Made by a program: the position numbers and the translations under genes. DNA of 64,000 nt, from the NCBI GenBank assembly GCA_947302655.1, contig CAMYVW010000001.1, positions 124,001-188,000 on the forward strand, given 5' to 3'. A model generated the notes under the pieces. It saw nothing but the letters and a program-made list of their open reading frames with translations, made no database searches and was not told the DNA's origin. Source of the DNA: an uncultured Mycoplasmatota bacterium. Its GTDB lineage: Bacteria > Bacillota_I > Bacilli_A > RF39 > UBA660. This document shows positions 41,675-48,311 of the stretch, piece by piece. Numbering within the stretch: position 1 is the stretch's first letter; the number at the start of each line of letters is the position of its first letter.

Positions 41675-41935
41675 ATGGAAATATTAAAAGTATCATCAAA
41701 ATCAAATCCTAGTAAAGTAGCAGGAGCGATTGCTAATATATTTCGTGAAAAGAAATGTTTAGAAATACAAACTATTGGTGCTGGTTCATTAAATCAAGCC
41801 ATTAAAGCAATAGCTATTGCAAGAGGATTTGTAACTCCAAGTGGAGATGACATTGTTGTTACTCCAGCATTTAGTGATGTAATCATAAATAATGAACAAA
41901 AAACAGCAATAAAACTTATTTTGGAAGCCAAATAA
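41675..41935 (+). CDS. spoVS: Stage V sporulation protein S
   Basis: SpoVS is a small Alba-like protein that affects spore coat assembly and the timing of septation in Bacillus. The 86-residue length and sequence are typical: MEILKVSSKSNPSKVAGAIAN, IQTIGAGSLNQAIKAIAIARGFV, DIVVTPAFSDVIINNEQKTAIKLILEA. AAGGAG lies six bases before the ATG at 41675; longer in-frame starts run into the previous gene. SpoVS homologues also occur in non-sporulating bacteria, so on its own it does not prove sporulation. Confidence 0.96.
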   Translation: MEILKVSSKSNPSKVAGAIANIFREKKCLEIQTIGAGSLNQAIKAIAIARGFVTPSGDDIVVTPAFSDVIINNEQKTAIKLILEAK

Positions 41936-41963
41936 AAACCTAACATTTTTGTTAGGTTTTTTT
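41935..41963. terminator. Terminator after spoVS, shared with the convergent gene
   Basis: AAAAACCTAAC (41935-41944 region) pairs with GTTAGGTTTTT (from 41951) around ATTTTT. The minus-strand gene ends at 41962 at its other edge. Confidence 0.85.
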
Positions 41964-42708
41964 ATAAATAAATTAGTGTTAAAACAACAGCTATAGTTGC
42001 TATAACAAGAAATATTATTGTTAATAAATTTACAAAAGCTCCATTACTAAATATATTAGGATCATATTCAGATGTATCATAGTAACTTGATATATTAGTA
42101 GGTTGTGTTTTAAATGCCGTATTACGAAGAACTCTTGCTGTACCTTTTCCACCACTATTATTTAGTTCTTCTTGATTATTAGATTTAACATACTCAAAAA
42201 ATTTATCATTAACAATTTTATAACCTTCAGTTACAAGTGCTATTCCACTAACTAAATTATTAATCCATGAAGAAATTACTTCAAAGTTTTCTTTTAGTTC
42301 CCACCTTAAATATGGTTTAAACATTTTAAGCGAATTATAATAATCCATAAAACTATTAAGTAAGTCTTTTTCATCATTACCCAATGGATTCATTTTAACA
42401 ATGATATCCATTTTTTCAATATCTTTATTAATGTTTGTTACAGTATAAATTGAATTAACATATTCTCTAATTAAAAAATATAGAGCATGAGTATCAAGTT
42501 GCCAAACAGGTATATCTATAAGTCCAACTCTAAAATATCCTAAATTTACACATTCACCTTTTTGAACACCACATCTACCTGCAAAGAACTTTGTTTCACC
42601 TTCGTAGTATACAATGTTGTTTTCACATCTTAAAGTATTATCATTTGGATGATATTTATACATTAGATTAGTAAAATCAATATCGTTATAAGCAGCTAAT
42701 TGATCCAT
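41962..42708 (-). CDS. Tail-anchored membrane protein of unknown function
   Basis: A 248-residue protein with a large N-terminal soluble part (NNIVYYEGETKFFAGRCGVQKGECVNLGYFRVGLIDIPVWQL..., then two or three long helices) and one C-terminal hydrophobic segment (about residues 225-247) reaching the end, so it should be tail-anchored with most of the protein in the cytoplasm. I do not recognise the domain. GGAGG lies 9 bases before the ATG on the minus strand. It stands alone, convergent with spoVS and divergent from sufB. Confidence 0.6.
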   Translation of the reverse strand: MDQLAAYNDIDFTNLMYKYHPNDNTLRCENNIVYYEGETKFFAGRCGVQKGECVNLGYFRVGLIDIPVWQLDTHALYFLIREYVNSIYTVTNINKDIEKMDIIVKMNPLGNDEKDLLNSFMDYYNSLKMFKPYLRWELKENFEVISSWINNLVSGIALVTEGYKIVNDKFFEYVKSNNQEELNNSGGKGTARVLRNTAFKTQPTNISSYYDTSEYDPNIFSNGAFVNLLTIIFLVIATIAVVLTLIYL

Positions 42709-42761
42709 TATATACTACCTCCACTATAGATAATTTTATCAGTTTTATTTTTGTTTGCCAA

Positions 42762-42790
42762 TTGTTTTATATATAAGAATGTAGTATTAT
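42762..42790 (+). promoter_or_regulatory. Promoter of sufB
   Basis: TTGTTT (42762-42767) and TATTAT (42785-42790) are 17 bases apart, 22 bases before the sufB ATG. Confidence 0.65.
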
Positions 42791-42812
42791 AGTCAAGTAA
42801 AGGGAAATAAGT

Positions 42813-44105
42813 ATGAAAAAAGATCTTAAAGATTTTATTATAGAATTATCAAAAAAGAAAAAAGAACCCAAATGGATGCTTGATTTTCGCATGCAGTCAT
42901 ATGAAACTTATATAAATCTTCCAGAACCTGATTTTGGACCTAAACTTAATATTAATTATGATGAAATAAATTATTATAAAGATAACAATATTCAAAATAC
43001 TAGTAACTGGAATGATGTTCCCGAAAATATTAAAGATACATTTGATAAACTTGGTGTAATTGATGCGGAATGTAAATATCTGGGTGGTGTCACTAACCAA
43101 TATGAAAGTGAAGTAATTTATCACAGTACAAGTGTAAATAATGATGGCATTATTTTTTGTAGTACAGATGATGCTTTAAAAAATCATGAAGAGTTATTTA
43201 AAAAATATTTTAATTCCCTTGTTAAGTATAACGAAAATAAATTTACAGCTTTAAATGGAGCATTTTGGAGTGGTGGAAGTTTTATTTATATACCTCCATA
43301 TACTAAATTAGATAGACCGCTTCAAAGCTATTTTAGAATTGAAAGTGAAAGTTTAGGCCAATTTGAAAGAACAATTATTATTGTTGATGAGGGAGCAGAG
43401 CTTGAATATATTGAAGGATGTACTGCATTATCTCATGCTAAAGCATCACTTCATGCAGGGGTAGTAGAAATATTTGTTCACCCTAAAGCAAAATGTAGAT
43501 ATTCAACTATTCAAAACTGGAGTAATGATGTTTATAACTTAGTTACAAAAAGAGCCATTGTAGAAGAAAATGGAAAAATGGAATGGGTTGATGGAAATAT
43601 TGGTAGTAAAGTAACAATGAAATACCCATCATGCATTCTAAAAGGGGATAACGCTATAGGAAATTCTATTAGTATTGCATATGCTAAAGAGGGGCAATTT
43701 CTTGATGCTGGAGCAAGAATGATTCATATAGGGAAGAACACAAAAAGTTCCATTATAAGTAAATCAATTGCTAAGAGTGGTGGAGTTGCAAACTATAGAG
43801 GAACCACAAGAATTAATAAATCTGCTACCGGAAGTAAAGCAAATATAAAATGCGATACAATACTTTTAGATAATTTATCTAAAAGCGATACATATCCTAA
43901 AAATATTTTGGATAATAGTTCTAGTACATTAGAGCACGAAGCAACTATTTCTAAGGTAAGTGAAGAAGAACTTTTATATTTAAAACAAAAAGGAATCGAT
44001 GAAGAAAAAGCTAAAAATCTTCTCGTACTTGGATTTGTTGATGATTTTAAAAAAGAGTTACCGATGGAATATGCTGTTGAATTAAATAGATTATTAAAAA
44101 ATTAA
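42813..44105 (+). CDS. sufB: Fe-S cluster assembly scaffold protein SufB
   Basis: SufB is the beta-helical scaffold on which the SufBCD complex builds iron-sulfur clusters. The 430-residue protein matches the family: PKWMLDFRMQSYE, FWSGGSFIYIPPYTKLDRPLQSYFRI, IIVDEGAELEYIEGCTAL, WSNDVYNLVTKRAIVEENGKMEWVDGNIGSKVTMKYPS and SKSIAKSGGVANYRG. It is somewhat shorter than Bacillus SufB (465). It has its own promoter and terminator and no sufC, sufD, sufS or sufU beside it; in most Firmicutes these five form one operon. Confidence 0.94.
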   Translation: MKKDLKDFIIELSKKKKEPKWMLDFRMQSYETYINLPEPDFGPKLNINYDEINYYKDNNIQNTSNWNDVPENIKDTFDKLGVIDAECKYLGGVTNQYESEVIYHSTSVNNDGIIFCSTDDALKNHEELFKKYFNSLVKYNENKFTALNGAFWSGGSFIYIPPYTKLDRPLQSYFRIESESLGQFERTIIIVDEGAELEYIEGCTALSHAKASLHAGVVEIFVHPKAKCRYSTIQNWSNDVYNLVTKRAIVEENGKMEWVDGNIGSKVTMKYPSCILKGDNAIGNSISIAYAKEGQFLDAGARMIHIGKNTKSSIISKSIAKSGGVANYRGTTRINKSATGSKANIKCDTILLDNLSKSDTYPKNILDNSSSTLEHEATISKVSEEELLYLKQKGIDEEKAKNLLVLGFVDDFKKELPMEYAVELNRLLKN

Positions 44106-44116
44106 AAAATTGTATA

Positions 44117-44143
44117 AAAAAAGTCCATAAATTGGACTTTTTT
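44117..44143 (+). terminator. Terminator after sufB
   Basis: AAAGTCCA (44120-44127) pairs with TGGACTTT (44133-44140), followed by T residues. Confidence 0.87.
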
Positions 44144-44217
44144 ATTAATTTATATAATTTTTGTATTGTTCTTAGTGCAAAAAATCAATTTTTGAAGTTT
44201 GTAAATAACTTTTTATA

Positions 44218-44587
44218 ATGTTATTCTCTGATTTATGAAAGGAGAATTAATATGTTAAATCAAGTAGTATTAGTTGGTAGACTTACATCTGATCCAGATG
44301 CTGTTGTGTTAGATGGAGGTCACAAAAAATCTGTATTTAATGTGGCAGTTCCAAGAAGTTATAAAAATTCAAATGGGGAGTATGAAACAGATTTTATAAG
44401 GTGTGTGTTATGGGATGCAATAGCAACATCAACAGCAGAGTATTGTAAGAAAGGTGATATTGTTGGTATTAAAGGAAGGATACAAGTATCAGCTTTTGAA
44501 AAAAATGAAAAGAAAGAATACATAACAGAAGTGATAGCTGAAAAAGTAACTTTCTTATCTAATAAGAAGCAAGAAGAAACTAATTAA
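44218..44587 (+). repeat. Duplicated ssb unit, copy 1 (leader plus gene)
   Basis: The leader ATGTTATTCTC...ATGAAAGGAGAATTAAT and the whole ssb frame recur at 45936-46299. The copies keep the same upstream motif and most of the protein, with many synonymous changes. Confidence 0.85.
44252..44587 (+). CDS. ssb: Short single-stranded DNA-binding protein, copy 1
   Basis: An OB-fold protein that coats single-stranded DNA. The 111 residues give one OB domain: MLNQVVLVGRLTSDP, KKSVFNVAVPRSYKNSNGEYETDFIRCVLWDAIA, EYCKKGDIVGIKGRIQVSAFE. It lacks the long flexible linker and the DDDIPF-type acidic tip that recruits other proteins, so it is probably not the main replication SSB. AAAGGAG precedes the ATG. 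A second copy with about 11 changes in the first 100 residues lies 1.7 kb downstream. Confidence 0.9.
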   Translation: MLNQVVLVGRLTSDPDAVVLDGGHKKSVFNVAVPRSYKNSNGEYETDFIRCVLWDAIATSTAEYCKKGDIVGIKGRIQVSAFEKNEKKEYITEVIAEKVTFLSNKKQEETN

Positions 44588-44599
44588 ATTGTTTCTTTT
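44573..44599 (+). terminator. Possible terminator after ssb copy 1
   Basis: AAGAAAC (44574-44580) pairs with GTTTCTT (44591-44597), followed by TTT. The 10-base loop contains the stop. Confidence 0.5.
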
Positions 44600-44673
44600 T
44601 ATTTATAGAATAATAATATTATTGCTATATACATTATTATATTGTAGAATAAAGAATTACTGGAGATGAACTT

Positions 44674-45861
44674 ATGGAAAAATATTTACTCTTTAACACA
44701 AGAGATGTAAAAACAGTAATAAATTGTCTATTAAAAAATGCTGAAACAACAACATGTGATGATGTTGACAAAGTAATAACTTCATATCTTGGCACAGGAT
44801 ACAATATTAGTGAATCAGACTTTCAAATACCTGAAGAAGAATACGATGAAGAAATTGTTTTACCAGAATATGATTATAAAACTGATAATAAAATGTGCTT
44901 AGAACTATCAAAGATTTTACTTGATCAAATATATGCTGGAAAAGAAAAAATTACATTAACTAAAGAACAAATTGAATCATTATTAATTAATAGAAATAAT
45001 GATACAGTAAATAAGAAAATATTTTATGCATTATGTGATTTAAGAGCAGACATGACTGGTGTTGATTTATCAGGTTTATATATTCACGGACTTGACTTTA
45101 GAGGTTTAAAAAACTTAGTGATAGATTTAGATAAAGTAAAAGAAAAAGATTTTATTAACGTAAACTTTGCTGGAGTTACATTAAAAGGAAGTTTAGATGG
45201 TTGTAAACTTTTTTATACAAGATTTGGTCGAAGCATTAATGATTTAAAGTTAGATCCACAAAAAATAAAACATAAATCTATGAAGTGTACAAATCTAGCA
45301 GATATAACTATTGATGGATCTTTTGATGGTGTAAAAATAGATTATTGTGATTTTACTTATGCTAAAGGTAAAAAAGAAATAAACCCACAGACTGTTTACG
45401 GAAAAACTCTTGAAGGCATAATTCTACATGGTGTAACTTTTGTTGGAGAAAACGGTAGTAAACCATCATTTAAGGGATGCCAAATAAAATATTGTAACTT
45501 CGATGGTATAAAAGGATGTAAAGAAATTAATCTTGAAGAACCTGAATATTATATTGAGGAAGAATACGACGGAAAGAAAATTAAAACTAAGATGGCATAC
45601 TGCAATCTAAGAGGAGTTACGTTAACAGGAAATGTACGTAGATCAGAATTAGAAAACATTGTATATGGATGTTATACTGATTGGATGAGTCATCCAAATA
45701 GATCTGCTACAACAGAACAAGTAAATATGCCTTATAACGGCCCTGTATTTTGTCAATTAGTTTATTTAAACGGAAAATGTATATATGAAAGAAAAGATTT
45801 AGATATAAGAATCAAGATTAAAAGTGGATTTAGTTTCACTAGAAAAAGAACAAGAGAATAA
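44674..45861 (+). CDS. Pentapeptide-repeat-like protein of unknown function
   Basis: A 395-residue soluble protein. Residues about 1-120 are helical with an acidic patch (IPEEEYDEEIVLPEYDY). From about 125 onward it has three degenerate repeats of about 55-60 residues, each with a pentapeptide-type run (FINVNFAGVTLKGSLDGCKL; CTNLADITIDGSFDGVKI; MAYCNLRGVTLTGNVRRSEL), as in right-handed quadrilateral beta-helices. Some pentapeptide proteins mimic DNA and protect gyrase, others are effectors; nothing here decides between these. It sits between two ssb copies. GGAGATG lies ahead of the ATG. Confidence 0.6.
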   Translation: MEKYLLFNTRDVKTVINCLLKNAETTTCDDVDKVITSYLGTGYNISESDFQIPEEEYDEEIVLPEYDYKTDNKMCLELSKILLDQIYAGKEKITLTKEQIESLLINRNNDTVNKKIFYALCDLRADMTGVDLSGLYIHGLDFRGLKNLVIDLDKVKEKDFINVNFAGVTLKGSLDGCKLFYTRFGRSINDLKLDPQKIKHKSMKCTNLADITIDGSFDGVKIDYCDFTYAKGKKEINPQTVYGKTLEGIILHGVTFVGENGSKPSFKGCQIKYCNFDGIKGCKEINLEEPEYYIEEEYDGKKIKTKMAYCNLRGVTLTGNVRRSELENIVYGCYTDWMSHPNRSATTEQVNMPYNGPVFCQLVYLNGKCIYERKDLDIRIKIKSGFSFTRKRTRE

Positions 45862-45878
45862 AATCTTGTTCTTTTTTA
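45843..45878 (+). terminator. Terminator after pentapeptide-like gene
   Basis: AAAAAGAACAAGA (45843-45855) pairs with TCTTGTTCTTTTT (45864-45876). Confidence 0.85.
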
Positions 45879-45935
45879 ATATACATTATAAATTGTAAAG
45901 TAAAAGACAAGAAAATGTAAGCATAAAAACTAGAC

Positions 45936-46299
45936 ATGTTATTCTCGGAAATATGAAAGGAGAATTAATATGTTAAATCAAGTAGTATTAGTTGGAAGAT
46001 TAACTTCCGATCCTGAAGCAGTTAGAATAGAAGGTGGTCATAAAAAATCTGTTTTTAGTGTAGCTGTACCAAGAAGTTTTAAAAATTCAAATGGAGAGTA
46101 TGAAACTGATTTTATAAGATGTGTTCTTTGGGATGCAATAGCAACATCAACAGCAGAATACTGTAAGAAAGGTGATATAGTTGGTATTAAGGGAAGAATA
46201 CAAGTATCATCATTTGAAAAAGATGATAAAAAAGAATATATTACGGAAGTAGTTGCTGAAAAAGTAACTTTTTTGTCAAGTAATAAGCAACAAAGCTAA
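45936..46299 (+). repeat. Duplicated ssb unit, copy 2 (leader plus gene)
   Basis: Second copy of the 44218-44587 unit, in the same orientation, with the shared leader ATGTTATTCTC and GAAAGGAGAATTAATATG. Confidence 0.85.
45970..46299 (+). CDS. ssb: Short single-stranded DNA-binding protein, copy 2
   Basis: A 109-residue OB-fold protein nearly identical to the gene at 44252: the central SNGEYETDFIRCVLWDAIA block is unchanged, and differences lie in loops (DPDAVVLDGG against DPEAVRIEGG) and the C-terminal few residues. It too lacks the acidic SSB tip. The two copies flank the pentapeptide-like gene in direct orientation. The next gene, of unknown function, starts 41 bases later and has its own TATAAT. 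Confidence 0.9.
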   Translation: MLNQVVLVGRLTSDPEAVRIEGGHKKSVFSVAVPRSFKNSNGEYETDFIRCVLWDAIATSTAEYCKKGDIVGIKGRIQVSSFEKDDKKEYITEVVAEKVTFLSSNKQQS

Positions 46300-46340
46300 A
46301 CGATAAAAAATAGTATGATATAATTAGTTAGGTGATAACA

Positions 46341-46841
46341 ATGGATGAAACTATTAAAAATAGTATCAAAGGTAGATATGATGCTTTTAATGCAACATAC
46401 GAATTAACGGATAAAATGAAGAATGAAGTGGATGAACTTTTTGATAGGATATGTGATTTTGGATCAAAATGCTCTGATGTGATGGATTTTGAAACCAAAT
46501 TTGCTTCAAGTCCACTTAATCAAGAATATATTGACATGTTCACTAAGGTTTCACAAAATTGCAAACCAAAAGAGATTATACATGCTGAAAATAATGTTGA
46601 AACAAAATCAAAAGGACAAGCCATATTAGAAGATATTGAATCTGATGCTAAATACTTAGCCGATGATTTAACCATGCCTGCCAGGAGAAAAGCACGCGAA
46701 GAAATGGATAGTAAACTAAGAGATACGCCTCTTGGAAAGATTGAACAGGCAAATAATACATTTTGGTTATTTAAAAAGATTAAAGGAAAAGTTTCACGTA
46801 ATAAAAGTGATGTAGATAACATCACTAATGAAGATAACTAA
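46341..46841 (+). CDS. Unknown helical protein in the ssb accessory patch
   Basis: A 166-residue soluble, mainly helical protein (ELTDKMKNEVDELFDRICDFGSKCSDVMDFETKFASSPLNQEYIDMF..., KAREEMDSKLRDTPLGKIEQA). I recognise no domain. The start at 46341 follows AGGTGATAAC; GTG at 46332 is part of that site. It converges with a small XRE regulator gene and overlaps it by four bases. Its position after ssb suggests membership of the same accessory unit. Confidence 0.55.
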   Translation: MDETIKNSIKGRYDAFNATYELTDKMKNEVDELFDRICDFGSKCSDVMDFETKFASSPLNQEYIDMFTKVSQNCKPKEIIHAENNVETKSKGQAILEDIESDAKYLADDLTMPARRKAREEMDSKLRDTPLGKIEQANNTFWLFKKIKGKVSRNKSDVDNITNEDN

Positions 46842-47029
46842 AACTCATTATAAAAAATATCATCTGGCTTTTTATCAAATACTTTGGCTATTTTTACCGC
46901 AAGGCTATAATAAAGTCTGCGGGTTTTATTTTCTATTTGCCAATAGTACGTTGGTGATATACCCACCATTTTCGAAATTTCAATAATACTAATATTTTTT
47001 TTAATTCTTAATTCTTTCAGTGTTTTCAT
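46838..47029 (-). CDS. Small XRE-family DNA-binding protein, probably translated from a leaderless mRNA
   Basis: A 63-residue protein made up of one helix-turn-helix of the Cro/C1 type (LKELRIKKNISIIEISKMVGISPTYYWQIENKTRRLYYSLAVKIAKVFDKKPDDIF). It would bind an operator as a dimer. The start at 47029 is chosen because the N-terminal extension to 47095 crosses the promoter: TTGATT and TATAAT on the minus strand put the transcript start at about the A of the ATG. It diverges from a larger XRE regulator. Confidence 0.75.
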   Translation of the reverse strand: MKTLKELRIKKNISIIEISKMVGISPTYYWQIENKTRRLYYSLAVKIAKVFDKKPDDIFYNEF

Positions 47030-47035
47030 ATTTAA

Positions 47036-47065
47036 ATTATAAATGACCATTACATATAAAATCAA
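47036..47065 (-). promoter_or_regulatory. Promoter of the small XRE gene
   Basis: On the minus strand TTGATT (47060-47065) and TATAAT (47036-47041) are 18 bases apart. The -10 ends 7 bases before the ATG, so the mRNA should have no leader. Confidence 0.65.
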
Positions 47066-47144
47066 TAAAAAATTGACCGAAAGTCTACTTTTCACACTGA
47101 GTAAATTTTTCTTCTTATACTACATTTATAGTGAGGTTAAGAAA

Positions 47145-47501
47145 ATGTTTAAAGGTGACAGATTAAAAAAATTAAGAATAAATAAATGCTTAAATCAACA
47201 ATCACTTGCTGATATGATTGGCGTAAGTAAGTCTTTAATTTCATGTTATGAAAATGGAAAGAGAAAACCTTCATTAGAAAACATAATAAGTTTTATGGAA
47301 ATATTTGGTGTTTCTTCTGATTATTTATTAGGCGCAGACAATTTAATTAAAACTGTAAGTAAAAATGAAACCAAATATAAACCATTAACTAATGAAGAGG
47401 TATTATTTATTGAAGAACTAAGAAAGAATAATTTAGTTTATGAAGTTCTATTTACTGAACCAAAACGTGGTGCAGAATTAATTGTTAAAAAGTTGAGTTA
47501 A
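47145..47501 (+). CDS. XRE-family transcriptional regulator
   Basis: A 118-residue regulator with an N-terminal Cro/C1-type helix-turn-helix (RLKKLRINKCLNQQSLADMIGVSKSLISCYENGKRKPSLENIISFMEIFGVSSDYLLG) and a C-terminal helical part that may dimerise. The start at 47145 has GTGAGG about nine bases upstream; the in-frame extension to 47043 crosses the control region. It is divergent from the small XRE gene, an arrangement seen in phage-like and mobile-element switches, but no other phage genes are present. Confidence 0.82.
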   Translation: MFKGDRLKKLRINKCLNQQSLADMIGVSKSLISCYENGKRKPSLENIISFMEIFGVSSDYLLGADNLIKTVSKNETKYKPLTNEEVLFIEELRKNNLVYEVLFTEPKRGAELIVKKLS

Positions 47502-47516
47502 TCTCAGCTTTTTTTA
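47488..47516 (+). terminator. Terminator after XRE regulator
   Basis: AAAGTTGAG pairs with CTCAGCTTT (one G-U), followed by T residues. It overlaps the stop. Confidence 0.8.
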
Positions 47517-47557
47517 ATATATTAGAATTAAAATCATAAAATAATAATGGTGAAAGT

Positions 47558-48232
47558 ATGAAAAATATTACAAAAATATTTAGCGTTATTATATTAATGA
47601 TTTTTAGTTTTTATTATACTGAAAAAATAGCTATCTATGCTCAAAATAACACCCCATTAAAAAAAGAAATAATCGTTTTTAAAGAAAATAATCAATCAGC
47701 TTCATTAAACGCAACAATTAATGGTAATGAGATTATTCCAGGAATTAATGGATTAGCGGTGAATGTTGAAAAAAGTTATAATGTTATGAAAACATATAAT
47801 ACTTTTATTGAAAATGAACTTATATATGATGAAATAAAACCAAGCATTTCTGTTTCTGATTATCCAGAAAAAATAATAGTAGCTGGAAACTCATTTAAAA
47901 AAGCTATTTCTATTATAGTTAGTAATAAAAACCAAAATATAAAATATTTAAAACATTATAATATAAATTATACTTACATTTCTGATACAAAATACTGTGT
48001 AATAATTGATGAAAATTCATGTTATTTTTATAAGCAAAGAGTAAAACCATCAATATTTTTAAATAATAGTAATTTTATTAAAAATATAAACGAGATAAAA
48101 ACTGGATCCATAATATATTTAGCAGATGATTTAGATAAAATGTATATTGACGTATTAGTTAAACACATTAAATTTTATAATTTAAATATCTATAACCTTG
48201 ATAACTTATTGAGTGAAAGTAACCATATCTAA
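47558..48232 (+). CDS. Secreted protein, possibly a degenerate polysaccharide-deacetylase relative
   Basis: A 224-residue protein with an N-terminal signal or anchor segment (about 5-22). The stretch GNEIIPGINGLAVNVEKSYNVMKTYNTFIENELIYDEIKPSIS resembles the spacer found ahead of NodB domains in wall-active proteins of related Firmicutes, and the end (KTGSIIYLADDLDKMYIDVLVKHIKFYNLNIYNLDNLL) resembles the last strands of a NodB fold. None of the metal-binding Asp-Asp/His-x-x-x-His residues is visible, so it should not be an active deacetylase. The family call is weak. GGTGAAAG precedes the ATG. Confidence 0.4.
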   Translation: MKNITKIFSVIILMIFSFYYTEKIAIYAQNNTPLKKEIIVFKENNQSASLNATINGNEIIPGINGLAVNVEKSYNVMKTYNTFIENELIYDEIKPSISVSDYPEKIIVAGNSFKKAISIIVSNKNQNIKYLKHYNINYTYISDTKYCVIIDENSCYFYKQRVKPSIFLNNSNFIKNINEIKTGSIIYLADDLDKMYIDVLVKHIKFYNLNIYNLDNLLSESNHI

Positions 48233-48233
48233 T

Positions 48234-48262
48234 TTGCAATTATAATGTTTATTTGATATAAT
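48234..48262 (+). promoter_or_regulatory. Promoter of the RNase J-like gene
   Basis: TTGCAA (48234-48239) and TATAAT (48257-48262) are 17 bases apart, followed by a leader of about 40 bases. Confidence 0.72.
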
Positions 48263-48311
48263 GTACTCACTGAAAAGAGCTTTATATTAATTTTAGAAAA
48301 GGTGATTACAT

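Noticed and set aside
44218-47501. Prophage
   Set aside because: Two ssb genes and two XRE regulators suggest one, but there is no integrase, terminase, capsid gene or attachment repeat. Accessory island is the safer term.
46838-47501. Toxin-antitoxin pair
   Set aside because: Both divergent proteins are helix-turn-helix regulators; no toxin domain is visible.
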